The notes beneath the pieces were generated by a model, which saw only the letters and a program-made list of their open reading frames with translations, was not told where the DNA came from and searched no databases. Positions 33,823-43,354 of a stretch of 64,000 nucleotides of DNA are shown piece by piece (the first letter of the stretch is position 1; every line of letters starts with the position of its first letter). The stretch comes from Anabaena sp051781005 (lineage in GTDB: Bacteria; Cyanobacteriota; Cyanobacteriia; Cyanobacteriales; Nostocaceae). The stretch is from positions 1 through 64,000 of the forward strand of contig NZ_JBPWOA010000033.1 of assembly GCF_051781005.1 (NCBI RefSeq), in the 5' to 3' direction. The translations under genes were made by a program, and so were the position numbers.

Positions 33823-36717
33823 TTAACTATAAGCTTCCATAGGTAAACAAGAACAAACAAAATTCCTGTCACCAAAAGCCGCGTCTATTCTACCAACACT
33901 TGGCCAGAATTTATATTCCTTATTCCAAGGTGCAGGATAAGCAGCTTGTTCACGAGAATAGGGATGATTCCATTCACCAATAATCAAACTTTCCGCAGTA
34001 TGAGGTGCATTTTTCAAGACATTATCTTGAATGTCCATTTTACCAGATTCAATTGCAGCAACTTCTTCACGAATCGCAATCAAAGCATTGCAGAATCTAT
34101 CTAATTCTTGTTTAGATTCACTTTCCGTTGGTTCCACCATAATTGTACCAGCCACAGGCCAAGAAACAGTCGGTGCATGGAAACCATAATCCATTAAACG
34201 TTTCGCAATATCATCAATTTCGATATGCGCTGATTTCTTCAAACTTCGCAAATCTAAAATACATTCATGTGCTACTAAACCATTTTTTCCTTGATACAAA
34301 ACGGGATAATATGATTCAAGTCTTTTAGCGATGTAATTAGCATTAAGAATTGCGACTTTGGTTGCTTGTGTTAAACCATCTGCACCCATCATGGCAATAT
34401 ACATCCAAGAAATTACTAAGATACTTGCACTACCCCAAGGTGCAGCAGAAACAGCACCCAATTCACCACCCATTTTTACTACAGAATGTCCAGGTAAAAA
34501 GGGTACAAGATGAGAAGCGACACCAATGGGACCCATACCGGGACCACCACCACCGTGAGGAATACAGAAGGTTTTGTGCAAGTTCAAATGACAGACATCT
34601 GCACCAATATCACCAGGACGACAAATACCCACTTGGGCATTCATATTAGCCCCATCCATGTAAACTTGTCCACCGTGATTATGAACAATAGCGCAGATAT
34701 CCTGAATTGCTTCTTCAAACACACCGTGAGTTGAAGGATATGTCACCATTAAAGCCGCAAGTTCATGACTATGTTTTTCGGCTTTGGTTTTTAAATCCTC
34801 AATATCAATATTACCTTGATCATCACAAGCAACTCCTACTACTTTCATCCCACACATTACTGCACTTGCGGGGTTTGTTCCATGTGCAGATTGAGGAATT
34901 AAACAAATATTACGGTGTCCTTCTCCACGATTTTGGTGATATTCATGAATTACCAAAAGTCCGGTATATTCACCTTGAGAACCTGCATTTGGTTGGAGAG
35001 AAATTCCTGCAAAACCTGTTATTTCTGCTAACCATGCTTCTAATTGCTGGAAGAGAATTTGATAACCTCTTGTTTGGGAAATTGGTGCAAAAGGATGAAT
35101 TTTACCAAATTCTGCCCAAGTTACAGGAATCATTTCTGAAGTGGCATTTAACTTCATTGTGCAAGAACCCAAGGGAATCATTGATGTTGTTAATGATAAA
35201 TCCTTAGTTTCTAACTGATGTAGATAACGTAATAACTCGGTTTCTGAATGATAACGGTTGAAGACTGGATGCGTGAGATATTTACTTTGACGTGATAATT
35301 GATAATTGGGAAAAGAAGTTAATTCTTCTCCAGTGAAAGGTAGATTATCTTTCAATGCGAAAATTTGCCAAAGGTCGATTAAATCCTCTGGTGTGGTAGT
35401 TTCATCTAAAGAAATACCAATAGTTGAATTATCAAAGATGCGTAAATTAATATTTCTCTCGTTTGCAGCGTCGAGAATTGCATCTAATCTGGTATTTCCT
35501 AATTCTACCCGTAAGGTATCAAAGAAGTTTTCCGAAGTGATTTTATAACCGAGTTTTTTCAATCCTGCGGCTAAAGTTGCGGTTAATTGGTGGATATTTT
35601 CGGCAATTCTCCTCAGTCCATCTGGCCCATGATAAACTGCGTACATACTCGCCATCACTGCCAATAATACCTGGGCTGTACAAATATTGCTGGTGGCTTT
35701 ATCTCTGCGAATATGCTGTTCACGGGTTTGCAAAGCTAGACGTAATGCAGGTTTACCATTAACATCTTTTGATACACCAACAATTCTCCCTGGAACTAGC
35801 CTTTTATACTCTTCTTTCGTGGCAAAATAAGCTGCGTGTGGTCCCCCAAAGCCTAAAGGAATACCGAACCGTTGGGTGCTGCCTACGGCAATATCAGCCC
35901 CTAATTCACCGGGGGGTGTAAGTAAAGTTAAGCTGAGAGGATCTGCTGCTACAGTCACCAATGCACCCTGAGCATGGGACTGTGTGATAACATTGCGGTA
36001 GTCGTAAATTGTGCCATCACTGGCAGGATATTGGAGAATTGCACCAAAAATTGATTCGGTAAAATCAAATGTTTGATGATCACCGATAATGATATTTATC
36101 CCCAGAGGTTTAGCTCTAGTTTGCAATACATCAATGGTTTGGGGATGACATTCACGAGAGACAAAAAAGCTGTTGGCTTTATTTTTGCAGACACCATAAC
36201 TCATACTCATGGCTTCTGCTGCTGCTGTCGCTTCATCTAGCAAAGATGCGTTAGCAATTTCTAAACCTGTCAAATCAATGATCATCGTTTGGAAATTTAG
36301 CAATGCTTCCAAACGTCCTTGAGCAATTTCTGGTTGATAAGGGGTGTAAGCTGTGTACCAACCAGGATTTTCAAGAATATTACGTTGAATGACGGCAGGA
36401 GTAATACAATCGTAATAGCCCATGCCAATAAATGAGCGATAAACTTGATTTTTATCGGCTATTTGTTTTAATTTCGCTAGTGCTGCATATTCGCTTTGTG
36501 CTGCTGGTAACTTTAGCTCTTGGTTAAAGCGAATTGTCTGTGGTACTGTTTGATCAATTAAGGCATCTAAGCTAGAAAACCCTAAGATATCAAGCATTTG
36601 TTGAATATCATCAGGGTTGATTCCAATATGTCTTTGGGCAAAGTTGCTGAGTTTTTGACTGCTTTTAGCCAAAATCTTGTTATCACTAGGTTGAGTACGA
36701 GGGGGATTAGCTACCAC
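33823..36717 (-). CDS. gcvP: Glycine dehydrogenase (decarboxylating), P-protein
   Basis: A 964-aa single-chain P-protein, both homologous halves present: SFIGMGYYDCITPAVIQRNI, NASLLDEATAAAEAMSM and QTREQHIRRDKATSNICTAQ in the first; MIPLGSCTMKLNATSEMIPV, NPASAVMCGMKVVGV and the PLP site HLNLHKTFCIPHGGGGPG (Lys715) in the second. It decarboxylates glycine and loads the aminomethyl group on GcvH, central to photorespiratory glycine breakdown. Starts at GTG. gcvT and gcvH, often adjacent in cyanobacteria, are absent here. I see no glycine riboswitch in the leader. Confidence 0.98.
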   Translation of the reverse strand: MVANPPRTQPSDNKILAKSSQKLSNFAQRHIGINPDDIQQMLDILGFSSLDALIDQTVPQTIRFNQELKLPAAQSEYAALAKLKQIADKNQVYRSFIGMGYYDCITPAVIQRNILENPGWYTAYTPYQPEIAQGRLEALLNFQTMIIDLTGLEIANASLLDEATAAAEAMSMSYGVCKNKANSFFVSRECHPQTIDVLQTRAKPLGINIIIGDHQTFDFTESIFGAILQYPASDGTIYDYRNVITQSHAQGALVTVAADPLSLTLLTPPGELGADIAVGSTQRFGIPLGFGGPHAAYFATKEEYKRLVPGRIVGVSKDVNGKPALRLALQTREQHIRRDKATSNICTAQVLLAVMASMYAVYHGPDGLRRIAENIHQLTATLAAGLKKLGYKITSENFFDTLRVELGNTRLDAILDAANERNINLRIFDNSTIGISLDETTTPEDLIDLWQIFALKDNLPFTGEELTSFPNYQLSRQSKYLTHPVFNRYHSETELLRYLHQLETKDLSLTTSMIPLGSCTMKLNATSEMIPVTWAEFGKIHPFAPISQTRGYQILFQQLEAWLAEITGFAGISLQPNAGSQGEYTGLLVIHEYHQNRGEGHRNICLIPQSAHGTNPASAVMCGMKVVGVACDDQGNIDIEDLKTKAEKHSHELAALMVTYPSTHGVFEEAIQDICAIVHNHGGQVYMDGANMNAQVGICRPGDIGADVCHLNLHKTFCIPHGGGGPGMGPIGVASHLVPFLPGHSVVKMGGELGAVSAAPWGSASILVISWMYIAMMGADGLTQATKVAILNANYIAKRLESYYPVLYQGKNGLVAHECILDLRSLKKSAHIEIDDIAKRLMDYGFHAPTVSWPVAGTIMVEPTESESKQELDRFCNALIAIREEVAAIESGKMDIQDNVLKNAPHTAESLIIGEWNHPYSREQAAYPAPWNKEYKFWPSVGRIDAAFGDRNFVCSCLPMEAYS

Positions 36718-36800
36718 AAATAGTTCTCCAGAGGCTTCTGTATTAATGTATTGTAATAATTATTTTTATATATTAGTTTTTTTTTGAGACCCATATATTT

Positions 36801-36951
36801 TAGGGACTTGCAAATAAAAAAACACTCAACCACCTAACGTAAAAAATCTCTCAAACCCTTATTCCTCTGTGTCCTCTGCGCCTCTGCGGTATGCGCTACG
36901 CGCACGCTACGCGAACGTTAATCTGAATAATTTATTTCTTGGAAGTCCCTA
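36801..36951. mobile_element. MITE-like element with TAGGGACTT ends, copy 2
   Basis: Left end TAGGGACTTGCAAATAAA and right end TTTATTTCTTGGAAGTCCCTA (inverted) match the element at 6961-7156. The interior is different: CTCTGCGCCTCTGCGG and GCGCTACGCGCACGCTACGC. No coding capacity. Fills most of the gap between gcvP and the decarboxylase gene. Confidence 0.6.
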
Positions 36952-37036
36952 ATGGTGGGTTAGCAACCACTTTACGCAGACTCAGGCTCATATATTCAAA
37001 CCTCCAAGCAGAAGGCAATTTGTTTTCTCCCACAAA

Positions 37037-38491
37037 ATGCTCAATCAAAATCAAACACCTCTTATTGATGCCTTAAAAACCTCCATCTCTCGTCCCCATG
37101 CACCGTTTTACACTCCAGGACATAAACGCGGTGCTGGAATTTCCTCAGTTTTAACCGATTTACTTGGTAAAGAGGTTTTTCGCGCTGATTTAACAGAACT
37201 AGCAGAACTAGATAATTTATTTACTCCTGAAAATGCAATTCTCGCAGCACAAGAACTGGCAGCGGAGGCATTTGGGGCTGAGAAAACATGGTTTTTAGTT
37301 AATGGTTCTACCTGTGGAATTGAAGCGGCTATTCTCGCTACTTGTGGTATTGGGGATAAAATTATTCTGCCGCGAAATGTGCATTCTTCGGTGATTTCTG
37401 GGTTAATTCTTTCTGGTGCAATTCCTATTTTTATTCAGCCTGAATATGATGAGGATTTAGATATTGCTCACAGTATTACACCGGAAGCGGTAAAAACTGC
37501 ATTGGAAATACATCCTGACTCAAAAGCGGTGCTGACAGTTTACCCTACATATTACGGTGTTTGTGGAGATTTGAGTGCGATCGCACTTCTTACCCATCAA
37601 TATAATATTCCCTTGCTCGTAGATGAAGCACATGGCGCACATTTTGCTTTTCACCCTCAATTACCCACACCAGCTTTAGCCGCAGGTGCAGATTTAACTG
37701 TGCAGTCTATCCACAAAACCCTCGGTGCGATGACACAGGCATCAATGTTACACATCCAAGGTAACAGAATCGACATTGACAAAGTGAGTAAAGCTTTGCA
37801 GCTAGTACAATCTACCAGTCCCAGCTTTGTACTTTTAGCTTCCCTCGATGCCGCACGTCAACAAATGGCAATGAATGGGGAAAAGTTGATGTCTCAGACT
37901 TTGCAATTAGCAGCGTTAGCAAAAAATCAAATCAGCCAAATTCCCGGTTTATCGACTCTTCTCTATGCCAGCAGTCCAGGTTTTGTGGATTTAGATCAAA
38001 CACGCTTAACTGTAAACGTTTCTAAATTAGGTTTAACAGGTTTTGCAGCTGAAGAAATTCTCAATGAAATGGGTGTAACTCCAGAATTTTCATCCTTACA
38101 AAATCTTACTTTTATTATTAGTTTGGGTAACACACAACTGGATATCAATGCATTAGTGCAGGAATTGAAAAATTTGACTCGGATACCACAATTGACAAGT
38201 CAGTACAAAATATGTAAATATAGAAACGATGCTAAAGTTAGCCATTCTATGTGCATTTCTCCCCGTGAGGCTTTTTTTGCTAATAGTGAAACATTACCTT
38301 TGGAGAAAACACCAGCACGAATTTGTGCGGAAATAGTTTGTCCATATCCCCCAGGAATACCCGTTTTAATGCCGGGAGAAATTATTACAAAATCAGCCTT
38401 AGAATATCTGCAACAAATTCAAGCTTTAGGCGGATTTATTAGCGGTTGTGCAGATACTAGTTTGAGAACTTTAAAAGTAGTGAAAGCTTAA
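37037..38491 (+). CDS. Orn/Lys/Arg decarboxylase family PLP enzyme
   Basis: A 484-aa fold-type I PLP enzyme: FYTPGHKRGAGISS at the N-terminus, FLVNGSTCGIEAAIL, PRNVHSSVISGLILSGA, LTVYPTYYGVCGD, LLVDEAHGAHFAFHP and the Schiff-base site SIHKTLGAMTQASMLH (Lys227). The C-terminal domain has SPREAFFANSETLPLEK and CPYPPGIPVLMPGE. Family members decarboxylate arginine, lysine or ornithine for polyamines; the shorter cyanobacterial form is often called lysine/arginine decarboxylase but substrate is not decided by sequence. Divergent from gcvP. Confidence 0.9.
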   Translation: MLNQNQTPLIDALKTSISRPHAPFYTPGHKRGAGISSVLTDLLGKEVFRADLTELAELDNLFTPENAILAAQELAAEAFGAEKTWFLVNGSTCGIEAAILATCGIGDKIILPRNVHSSVISGLILSGAIPIFIQPEYDEDLDIAHSITPEAVKTALEIHPDSKAVLTVYPTYYGVCGDLSAIALLTHQYNIPLLVDEAHGAHFAFHPQLPTPALAAGADLTVQSIHKTLGAMTQASMLHIQGNRIDIDKVSKALQLVQSTSPSFVLLASLDAARQQMAMNGEKLMSQTLQLAALAKNQISQIPGLSTLLYASSPGFVDLDQTRLTVNVSKLGLTGFAAEEILNEMGVTPEFSSLQNLTFIISLGNTQLDINALVQELKNLTRIPQLTSQYKICKYRNDAKVSHSMCISPREAFFANSETLPLEKTPARICAEIVCPYPPGIPVLMPGEIITKSALEYLQQIQALGGFISGCADTSLRTLKVVKA

Positions 38492-38506
38492 AAAAGGTAA
38501 TTGGTC

Positions 38507-38625
38507 AGGACTTACGCAACTGGCTTGCTTTGTAGGGTGCGTCAGACCTATAAATTGGTTATTATCGACAGATTGACGATATCTGACGCACCTGCAAAAG
38601 ATATTAAATGTGACGCATAAGTCCT
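38507..38625. mobile_element. Inverted-repeat element (AGGACTTA ends)
   Basis: Ends AGGACTTACGCA and TGACGCATAAGTCCT are inverted repeats; an inner pair (GCGTCAGA, TCTGACGC) makes a second stem. The 9-mer GTAATTGGT flanks it at 38497-38505 and 38630-38638, perhaps a target duplication. Core GTCAGACCTATAAATTGGTT recurs at 40826-40845. No coding capacity. Confidence 0.6.
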
Positions 38626-38675
38626 ATTAGTAATTGGTAAGAGTAATTATCAAATAGGCTAAGTACAGTGCGTTA

Positions 38676-39554
38676 TCAATAAGCTCCCTTTTTCACAAGG
38701 TCTTTATAAACTGGAACTTTTGCCTTGATTAGACTACGCACACTTTCCTCTAAATCCTCTTGTTGCAGTAAAGAATCTCCCATTAACACTGCATTAGCAC
38801 CAGCCTCAGCGATTAAAGTTACATCTGCTGATGTTTCAATTCCTGACTCGCTAACGACAAGAATACTCAAATTTTGTAATTGCGATCGCCTAGCAGCCAT
38901 TAATTGCTGGGTAGTGCTAAGATTAACGCTAAAATCTTCTAAACTGCGGTTATTAATGGAGATTATGCGTACATCATCTAACTTGAGTACCCGATCTAAT
39001 TCTGTCAAGTTATGAACTTCAATGACAGCATTCATTCCCAAATAGTGAATTACCCGCAAAAAGTTATGTATCTCCTGGTCAGTAAGAATAGCAGCAATCA
39101 ATAATACCGCATCAGCACCAGCAGATCTGGCTAAATAAATTTGGCAAGGATCAAGAATAAAATCTTTACACAACAGAGGTAATGCTATCCGATATCGGAT
39201 AGTACGCAAATGCTCAAAACCTCCCTGGAAGAACTTTTGGTCAGTGACGACAGACAGACAAGTAGCACCACCACGCTCATAGGATTTTGCGATCGCTAAA
39301 GGATCAAAATCCCTAACAATAGTATCTTGATTAGGTAATACTTTTTTTACCTCTGCAATCAAACTAGGTTTATAAAGACTCTGCTGCAAAGCAGTAAAAA
39401 AATCTCGTACAGTCGGAGCAGCAGTTAATTGGCGTTGTAAGGAAGCCAAAGACATTTCTTGCTGCATTTGTGCTACTTCTAGCTTCTTCTGCCATACAAT
39501 CTCTCTGAGTATGGGTTGCAAGCGGCTATTAGATAGAGTAAGTGGGTAAATCAT
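38676..39554 (-). CDS. trpC: Indole-3-glycerol phosphate synthase, diverged paralogue
   Basis: A 292-aa TIM-barrel enzyme of tryptophan synthesis. Catalytic blocks are present: LPLLCKDFILDPCQIYLARS (Lys), MNAVIEVHNLTEL (Glu), ISINNRSLEDF (Asn), LVVSESGIETSADV (Ser) and GANAVLMGDSLL. The loop that usually reads EVKKASPSKG is EVKKVLPNQDT, and FQGGFEHL replaces the usual FxGSxExL. It may be a second TrpC with altered specificity or a relaxed copy; heterocystous cyanobacteria often carry several trp paralogues. No other trp genes are adjacent. Confidence 0.85.
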   Translation of the reverse strand: MIYPLTLSNSRLQPILREIVWQKKLEVAQMQQEMSLASLQRQLTAAPTVRDFFTALQQSLYKPSLIAEVKKVLPNQDTIVRDFDPLAIAKSYERGGATCLSVVTDQKFFQGGFEHLRTIRYRIALPLLCKDFILDPCQIYLARSAGADAVLLIAAILTDQEIHNFLRVIHYLGMNAVIEVHNLTELDRVLKLDDVRIISINNRSLEDFSVNLSTTQQLMAARRSQLQNLSILVVSESGIETSADVTLIAEAGANAVLMGDSLLQQEDLEESVRSLIKAKVPVYKDLVKKGAY

Positions 39555-39685
39555 GATGAAAATGAATTAAGAATTAAGAATTAAGCAATTTCATCCTTCA
39601 TTTTTTCTCATAGGGAGTTATGAGAAATTTATCTGCGGATAATACCAAGTTGGGATTTTGGATTTACTGTAAAGGAAGGTTGTCA

Positions 39686-39703
39686 AACCATCCACAGATG
39701 GTT
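39686..39703. promoter_or_regulatory. Perfect hairpin upstream of trpC
   Basis: AACCATC-CACA-GATGGTT, a 7-bp stem with a four-base loop, about 130 bases upstream of the trpC start on the minus strand. It could be an operator or a transcript hairpin; no known regulator site is recognised. Confidence 0.3.
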
Positions 39704-39820
39704 CCAACATTTGCAACAACACTAACTATTACAGAACAACAAAAATAGTTTAAAAAGCTCACTTTTTCTTTTGCCTCTTTGCACTAACCCAAATTGGCAT
39801 ATCCTCAATTTTTTGCATTC

Positions 39821-40099
39821 TCAGAAATGAATCCAACTTGACTTGAGGTCAAACATTTCCACCTCCTTTTTAGAAGTTTTATTTTGCTGAGAACCACCAA
39901 GTAGGCAATTATTTTTGAGCAATCTGATATAAGTACGGTAGGGTATATAATCTATAGGGTTGTGTCCAGAAAAACGCAAAAGTAATACACAAGCCCAAGA
40001 ATACTTTCCAGATATAATTGCTTTGACTATTTGTTCTATTTGTTCAGTATTAATTTTCTTATTGACTGGTCTATTATAATCGGCAACATTCTGGTTCAT
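39821..40099 (-). CDS. HetP family heterocyst-commitment protein
   Basis: A 92-aa protein with the HetP core: INTEQIEQIVKAIISGKYSW, ACVLLLRFSGHNPIDYIPYR and TYIRLLKNNC. HetP and its homologues control commitment to heterocyst differentiation in Anabaena/Nostoc. The C-terminal extension (GGSQQNKTSKKEVEMFDLKS) is shorter than in HetP itself, so this is probably one of the HetP-like paralogues. AGGAG six bases before the ATG at 40099 decides the start. A 1.6-kb non-coding stretch lies upstream, longer than any other gap here. Confidence 0.85.
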   Translation of the reverse strand: MNQNVADYNRPVNKKINTEQIEQIVKAIISGKYSWACVLLLRFSGHNPIDYIPYRTYIRLLKNNCLLGGSQQNKTSKKEVEMFDLKSSWIHF

Positions 40100-40802
40100 A
40101 GTATGCACTCCTATGTGTGAACAAAAAACTAGTCAATGGCCTATAAGGTTTTTAATCAGATTGCCAAATTCTCACCACAAATTCAGGGAAAGTTAAACAA
40201 GATGTACTTCTTATGCACAGACATCCATCAGTTTTTAAGGGTCAGACAATTTTAGATTTAGATTTTGGATTGAACCCACGGATAAATTCGGGGGCTTATA
40301 CCATAAGGAATCATTGGTCAGAAGGGGCATTCAATACGCCTATACAACAGCTAAATCCTCTGATGACATGAGTTTTTCAGGCTTATTTTGTATCTTCTTT
40401 TCCTCCAATATACTGAGTCTAAAAATTATCCATTCATAGATGTTGATTGTTATGAAAAGCAGGGGCAGATTTAATCAGGTTATACAGTATTTTGTTGCCT
40501 AATATATATCTAGCTTAACCTGCCTATCAGGTTAACCATATTGCAAAAACAGCTTCTTTGTTTAAGCCTACTCAAAGTTCAACACTGGATACATGAACTA
40601 TTTTTTGATCGACTTGTCTATTTTTTCGCTCTTAAATTTTTTTTGATTATTCTTCACTCTGAAAAGCTCCATTTCTGGAGCATCTTCATCCTAGACGGAG
40701 TTTATATAATCGCAATTCTATATGAATGAGGAAGATTGTTATATAAACTTACAGAAGCTTCCTGGAGGGCATAAGACCTCAAGAATAATTCATTATTTCG
40801 CA

Positions 40803-40878
40803 CTCAATGGCTTTGTAGACTGTGTCAGACCTATAAATTGGTTAGCATCAAATTTCGACATCTGACGCAACCTATAAT
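40803..40878. repeat. Partial copy of the AGGACTTA inverted-repeat element
   Basis: Shares GGCTTTGTAG, GTCAGACCTATAAATTGGTT and ATCTGACGCA with the element at 38507-38625, in the same order, but lacks the AGGACTTA ends. A decayed copy. Confidence 0.55.
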
Positions 40879-40970
40879 CCTGATTACTACAGAAATATAT
40901 CTTAATATAGCTGTTGTCTGCCCCTTTATAGTAATATTTTTAAGGCCAAAGATGATGTATTCAATACTTT

Positions 40971-40984
40971 GTATACTTCAATAC
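40971..40984. promoter_or_regulatory. Candidate NtcA-binding site
   Basis: GTATACTTCAATAC fits the NtcA consensus GTA-N8-TAC. About 18-20 bases to the right is TATATAT (41002-41008), a possible -10 box in roughly the spacing of NtcA-activated promoters. It would drive transcription toward the histidine kinase gene 740 bases away, or of a small RNA. Such a short motif arises by chance often. Confidence 0.3.
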
Positions 40985-41723
40985 ATTAGTTCTTAATATT
41001 TTATATATCTTTTGTCAGATGTTAAGTCATTAGGAGGATCTTTTTGAAAAAAACTACCTCTTAAGAAGGATGTTCAGGCATATTTTTATATAGTTAAATC
41101 CTTTCAATAGTAAATTCAAAAAAATCAACCTAAAACAGCTAATTTCTCTATTAATGTCATAGCTTTGAGGGAAAATCCAAATATTTTAAACTTGACAAGA
41201 TAGATTTTCTGTTGTCGAAAATATATTCTCCATACGGTGTCGATTTTACAGTACTAAATCCCTATTAGTAGATGATTGTTTCAAGCTTATTTTGTACCTC
41301 ATTTACCTGTAAGACGATGTTTTATAAATAAGGTCAGATTGTTATAGTCTAGAACTTAACTTGCAAATAAATCTACTGAGAATATCCCTGTACAACAAAG
41401 GTATTAAACCTAAGAAAATTAGAGTCTGAGATTATTACCCACATTCATCTTCACTTAATATAGCCAAGCTTACTCTCTTTGATCTGATTATAAATACCAG
41501 TCAGCCAATGCTTGTATTTTCTGATCACCAAAAAAATACTTAATCAAAAGAACAATTTCTTTTTGATATGCAACCAAATGAAACTTATAGTTTTTTTATT
41601 GTTAAAATCAAACTTATTCAATTTAAGTTGTGAATTAATAGCACAATCAAAATTTTGTAAATTTGTGATCATCAACTCAATACCGCTGACATTACTATCT
41701 GATGGCAAGGAGTGAGTAGAGAG

Positions 41724-43295
41724 ATGAATTATAGCGATTCCACGTTAGAAATATCCAATTCTCAATTGAGTTTACAGCCAGAGATGAAGTTGGAATTTGC
41801 TGATTTTCTCATCAATCAAGTTGTAGATGCTGCTTTTTGTCTAGGAAAAAACGCGCAATTTCTTTATGTTAACAATGCCACCTGCTACCTGACAGGGTAC
41901 TCCCGTGAGGAATTACTTTCCATGCATCTAGGTGATCTAGATATAGATTTTTCATTACAGAATTGGTCAGAGCAATGGCAATATCTAAACAATCTCAATC
42001 ATCTCACGTTTAAATCTCGATACTGTACCAAGGGAGGAAGAATATTTTTAGGAGAAATAAATCTTACCTATATAAAATACCAAGACAGAGAGTTTAGTTG
42101 TGCTGTTTTTAAAGAAATCAGTGATGAATTAGTAGAATTGAGTGTGCATAACTGGATGTCTCCAGAATATAAGCAATCTCAAGAGAATTTACAACAAGAT
42201 GTTGATAATTTACTGTGGCTGAGAGAGTTTAGATTCCTTACTTTCGTAGAAGCTATTAATGCTAGTATTTTTCTGATTCAAGGTACAAAGATTTATTATG
42301 CGAATGCTGCTGCGGAGTTACTGACTGGCTATACAAAAAGGGAACTTTTAGCAGGTTTTGATTTTAACCAACTTATCAAAAGTAGAAAATCACAACAAAG
42401 TGTAGCAACTAATTCTGACTATCAGGAGATAAAGATACTCACTAAAGATGGTACAGAGCGATGGTTAGTTGCTACTGTATCTCAATCTGATGAAGTGCTG
42501 GATTTTGATGGTAAAAAAGTTGAAGTCCTTACGGCTATTGATATTACAGACTACAAATATGCAGAATTAGAATTACAACAAGCTTTAGAACAAGCAAAAA
42601 AACTTAGCGAACTCAGAGCGCATCTTGTGGCTGTAGTTTCCCACCAATTCCGCACACCACTAAATATTATTTCCTTTGCCAATAGCTTACTCAAGCGACA
42701 TATTAATAAATGGAAAGAAGAAAAAATTTACTTATTTATTGAACAAATTCAAACATCGGTTGAAGAAATAAACCAGGTCTTAGATGAAATTTTATTTTTG
42801 TTTAAGGCAGATTTAGAAAAAATTAATATTGAACTTGAACAGATTGATTTAGTTGAATTTAGCCATAATTTAATCGAAAAATTTCTGTTCATTGATGGTA
42901 ATCACTATATTAAGTTTAATTACCAAGGTAACTGTTTAAAAGCCTGGATTGATAAGAAACTGCTGAGGCCAATTTTGAATAATTTGCTCGAAAATGCAAT
43001 TAAATATTCTCCTAACGGCAGTGTGGTAGATTTTACAGTTTATTGTGAACAGGAGAAGGTGAGGTTTCAGATTAAAGATCAGGGAATTGGTATTCCTGAA
43101 CTAGATCAACAAAGATTATTTGAACCATTTTATCGAGGTAGTAATGTTAATAAAATTCCTGGTATAGGACTGGGTTTATCAATTGTCAAAACTCTTGTTG
43201 ATTTACATGGAGGTCAAATTATGGTAGTAAGTGAAGTTGATGTAGGTAGTACATTTACTGTGGTATTACCAAATGTTCAATATTCGGATGCTTGA
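41724..43295 (+). CDS. PAS-domain sensor histidine kinase
   Basis: A 523-aa soluble kinase: PAS domain 1 (AFCLGKNAQFLYVNNATCYL TGYSREELL), PAS domain 2 (SIFLIQGTKIYYANAAAELL TGYTKREL), dimerisation helix with phospho-acceptor His in VSHQFRTPLNIISFA, and the ATPase domain (LNNLLENAIKYSPNG N box, IKDQGIGIPE, GIGLGLSIVKTLVDLHGG). No membrane segment, so it senses a cytoplasmic signal, perhaps redox or a small ligand bound by PAS. ATG 41724 is preferred; a GTG at 41712 overlaps the AAGGAG ribosome site. The AraC-type regulator gene follows 59 nt later and is the likely partner. Confidence 0.92.
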   Translation: MNYSDSTLEISNSQLSLQPEMKLEFADFLINQVVDAAFCLGKNAQFLYVNNATCYLTGYSREELLSMHLGDLDIDFSLQNWSEQWQYLNNLNHLTFKSRYCTKGGRIFLGEINLTYIKYQDREFSCAVFKEISDELVELSVHNWMSPEYKQSQENLQQDVDNLLWLREFRFLTFVEAINASIFLIQGTKIYYANAAAELLTGYTKRELLAGFDFNQLIKSRKSQQSVATNSDYQEIKILTKDGTERWLVATVSQSDEVLDFDGKKVEVLTAIDITDYKYAELELQQALEQAKKLSELRAHLVAVVSHQFRTPLNIISFANSLLKRHINKWKEEKIYLFIEQIQTSVEEINQVLDEILFLFKADLEKINIELEQIDLVEFSHNLIEKFLFIDGNHYIKFNYQGNCLKAWIDKKLLRPILNNLLENAIKYSPNGSVVDFTVYCEQEKVRFQIKDQGIGIPELDQQRLFEPFYRGSNVNKIPGIGLGLSIVKTLVDLHGGQIMVVSEVDVGSTFTVVLPNVQYSDA

Positions 43296-43354
43296 ATGGC
43301 TTAATATTCAGAATTGGTTAATCATTCTCTGTTAACACTTTTATTGGTTACAAA

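Larger units (their letters stand above)
40100..41723. other. 1.6-kb non-coding region between the HetP-like gene and a histidine kinase
   Basis: AT-rich. It contains a perfect inverted repeat at 40515-40535 (TTAACCTG, 5-base spacer, CAGGTTAA), a partial copy of the AGGACTTA element (40803-40878), and an NtcA-like palindrome at 40971. Two frames of about 60 codons have no family resemblance, poor composition and no ribosome binding site. Long divergent control regions and small RNAs are common near differentiation genes in this group, so this could hold unannotated RNA; that is inference. Confidence 0.5.

Noticed and set aside
36718..37036. Glycine riboswitch ahead of gcvP
   Set aside because: The leader is filled by an inverted-repeat element and GC-rich repeats; no tandem aptamer pattern was seen.
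40541..40729. 62-codon plus-strand frame in the long gap
   Set aside because: Phe/Ile/Leu-rich by AT bias, no ribosome binding site, no homology pattern.
41512..41715. 67-codon frame ending at the histidine kinase start
   Set aside because: AT-driven composition and no start signal; probably leader sequence of the kinase gene.
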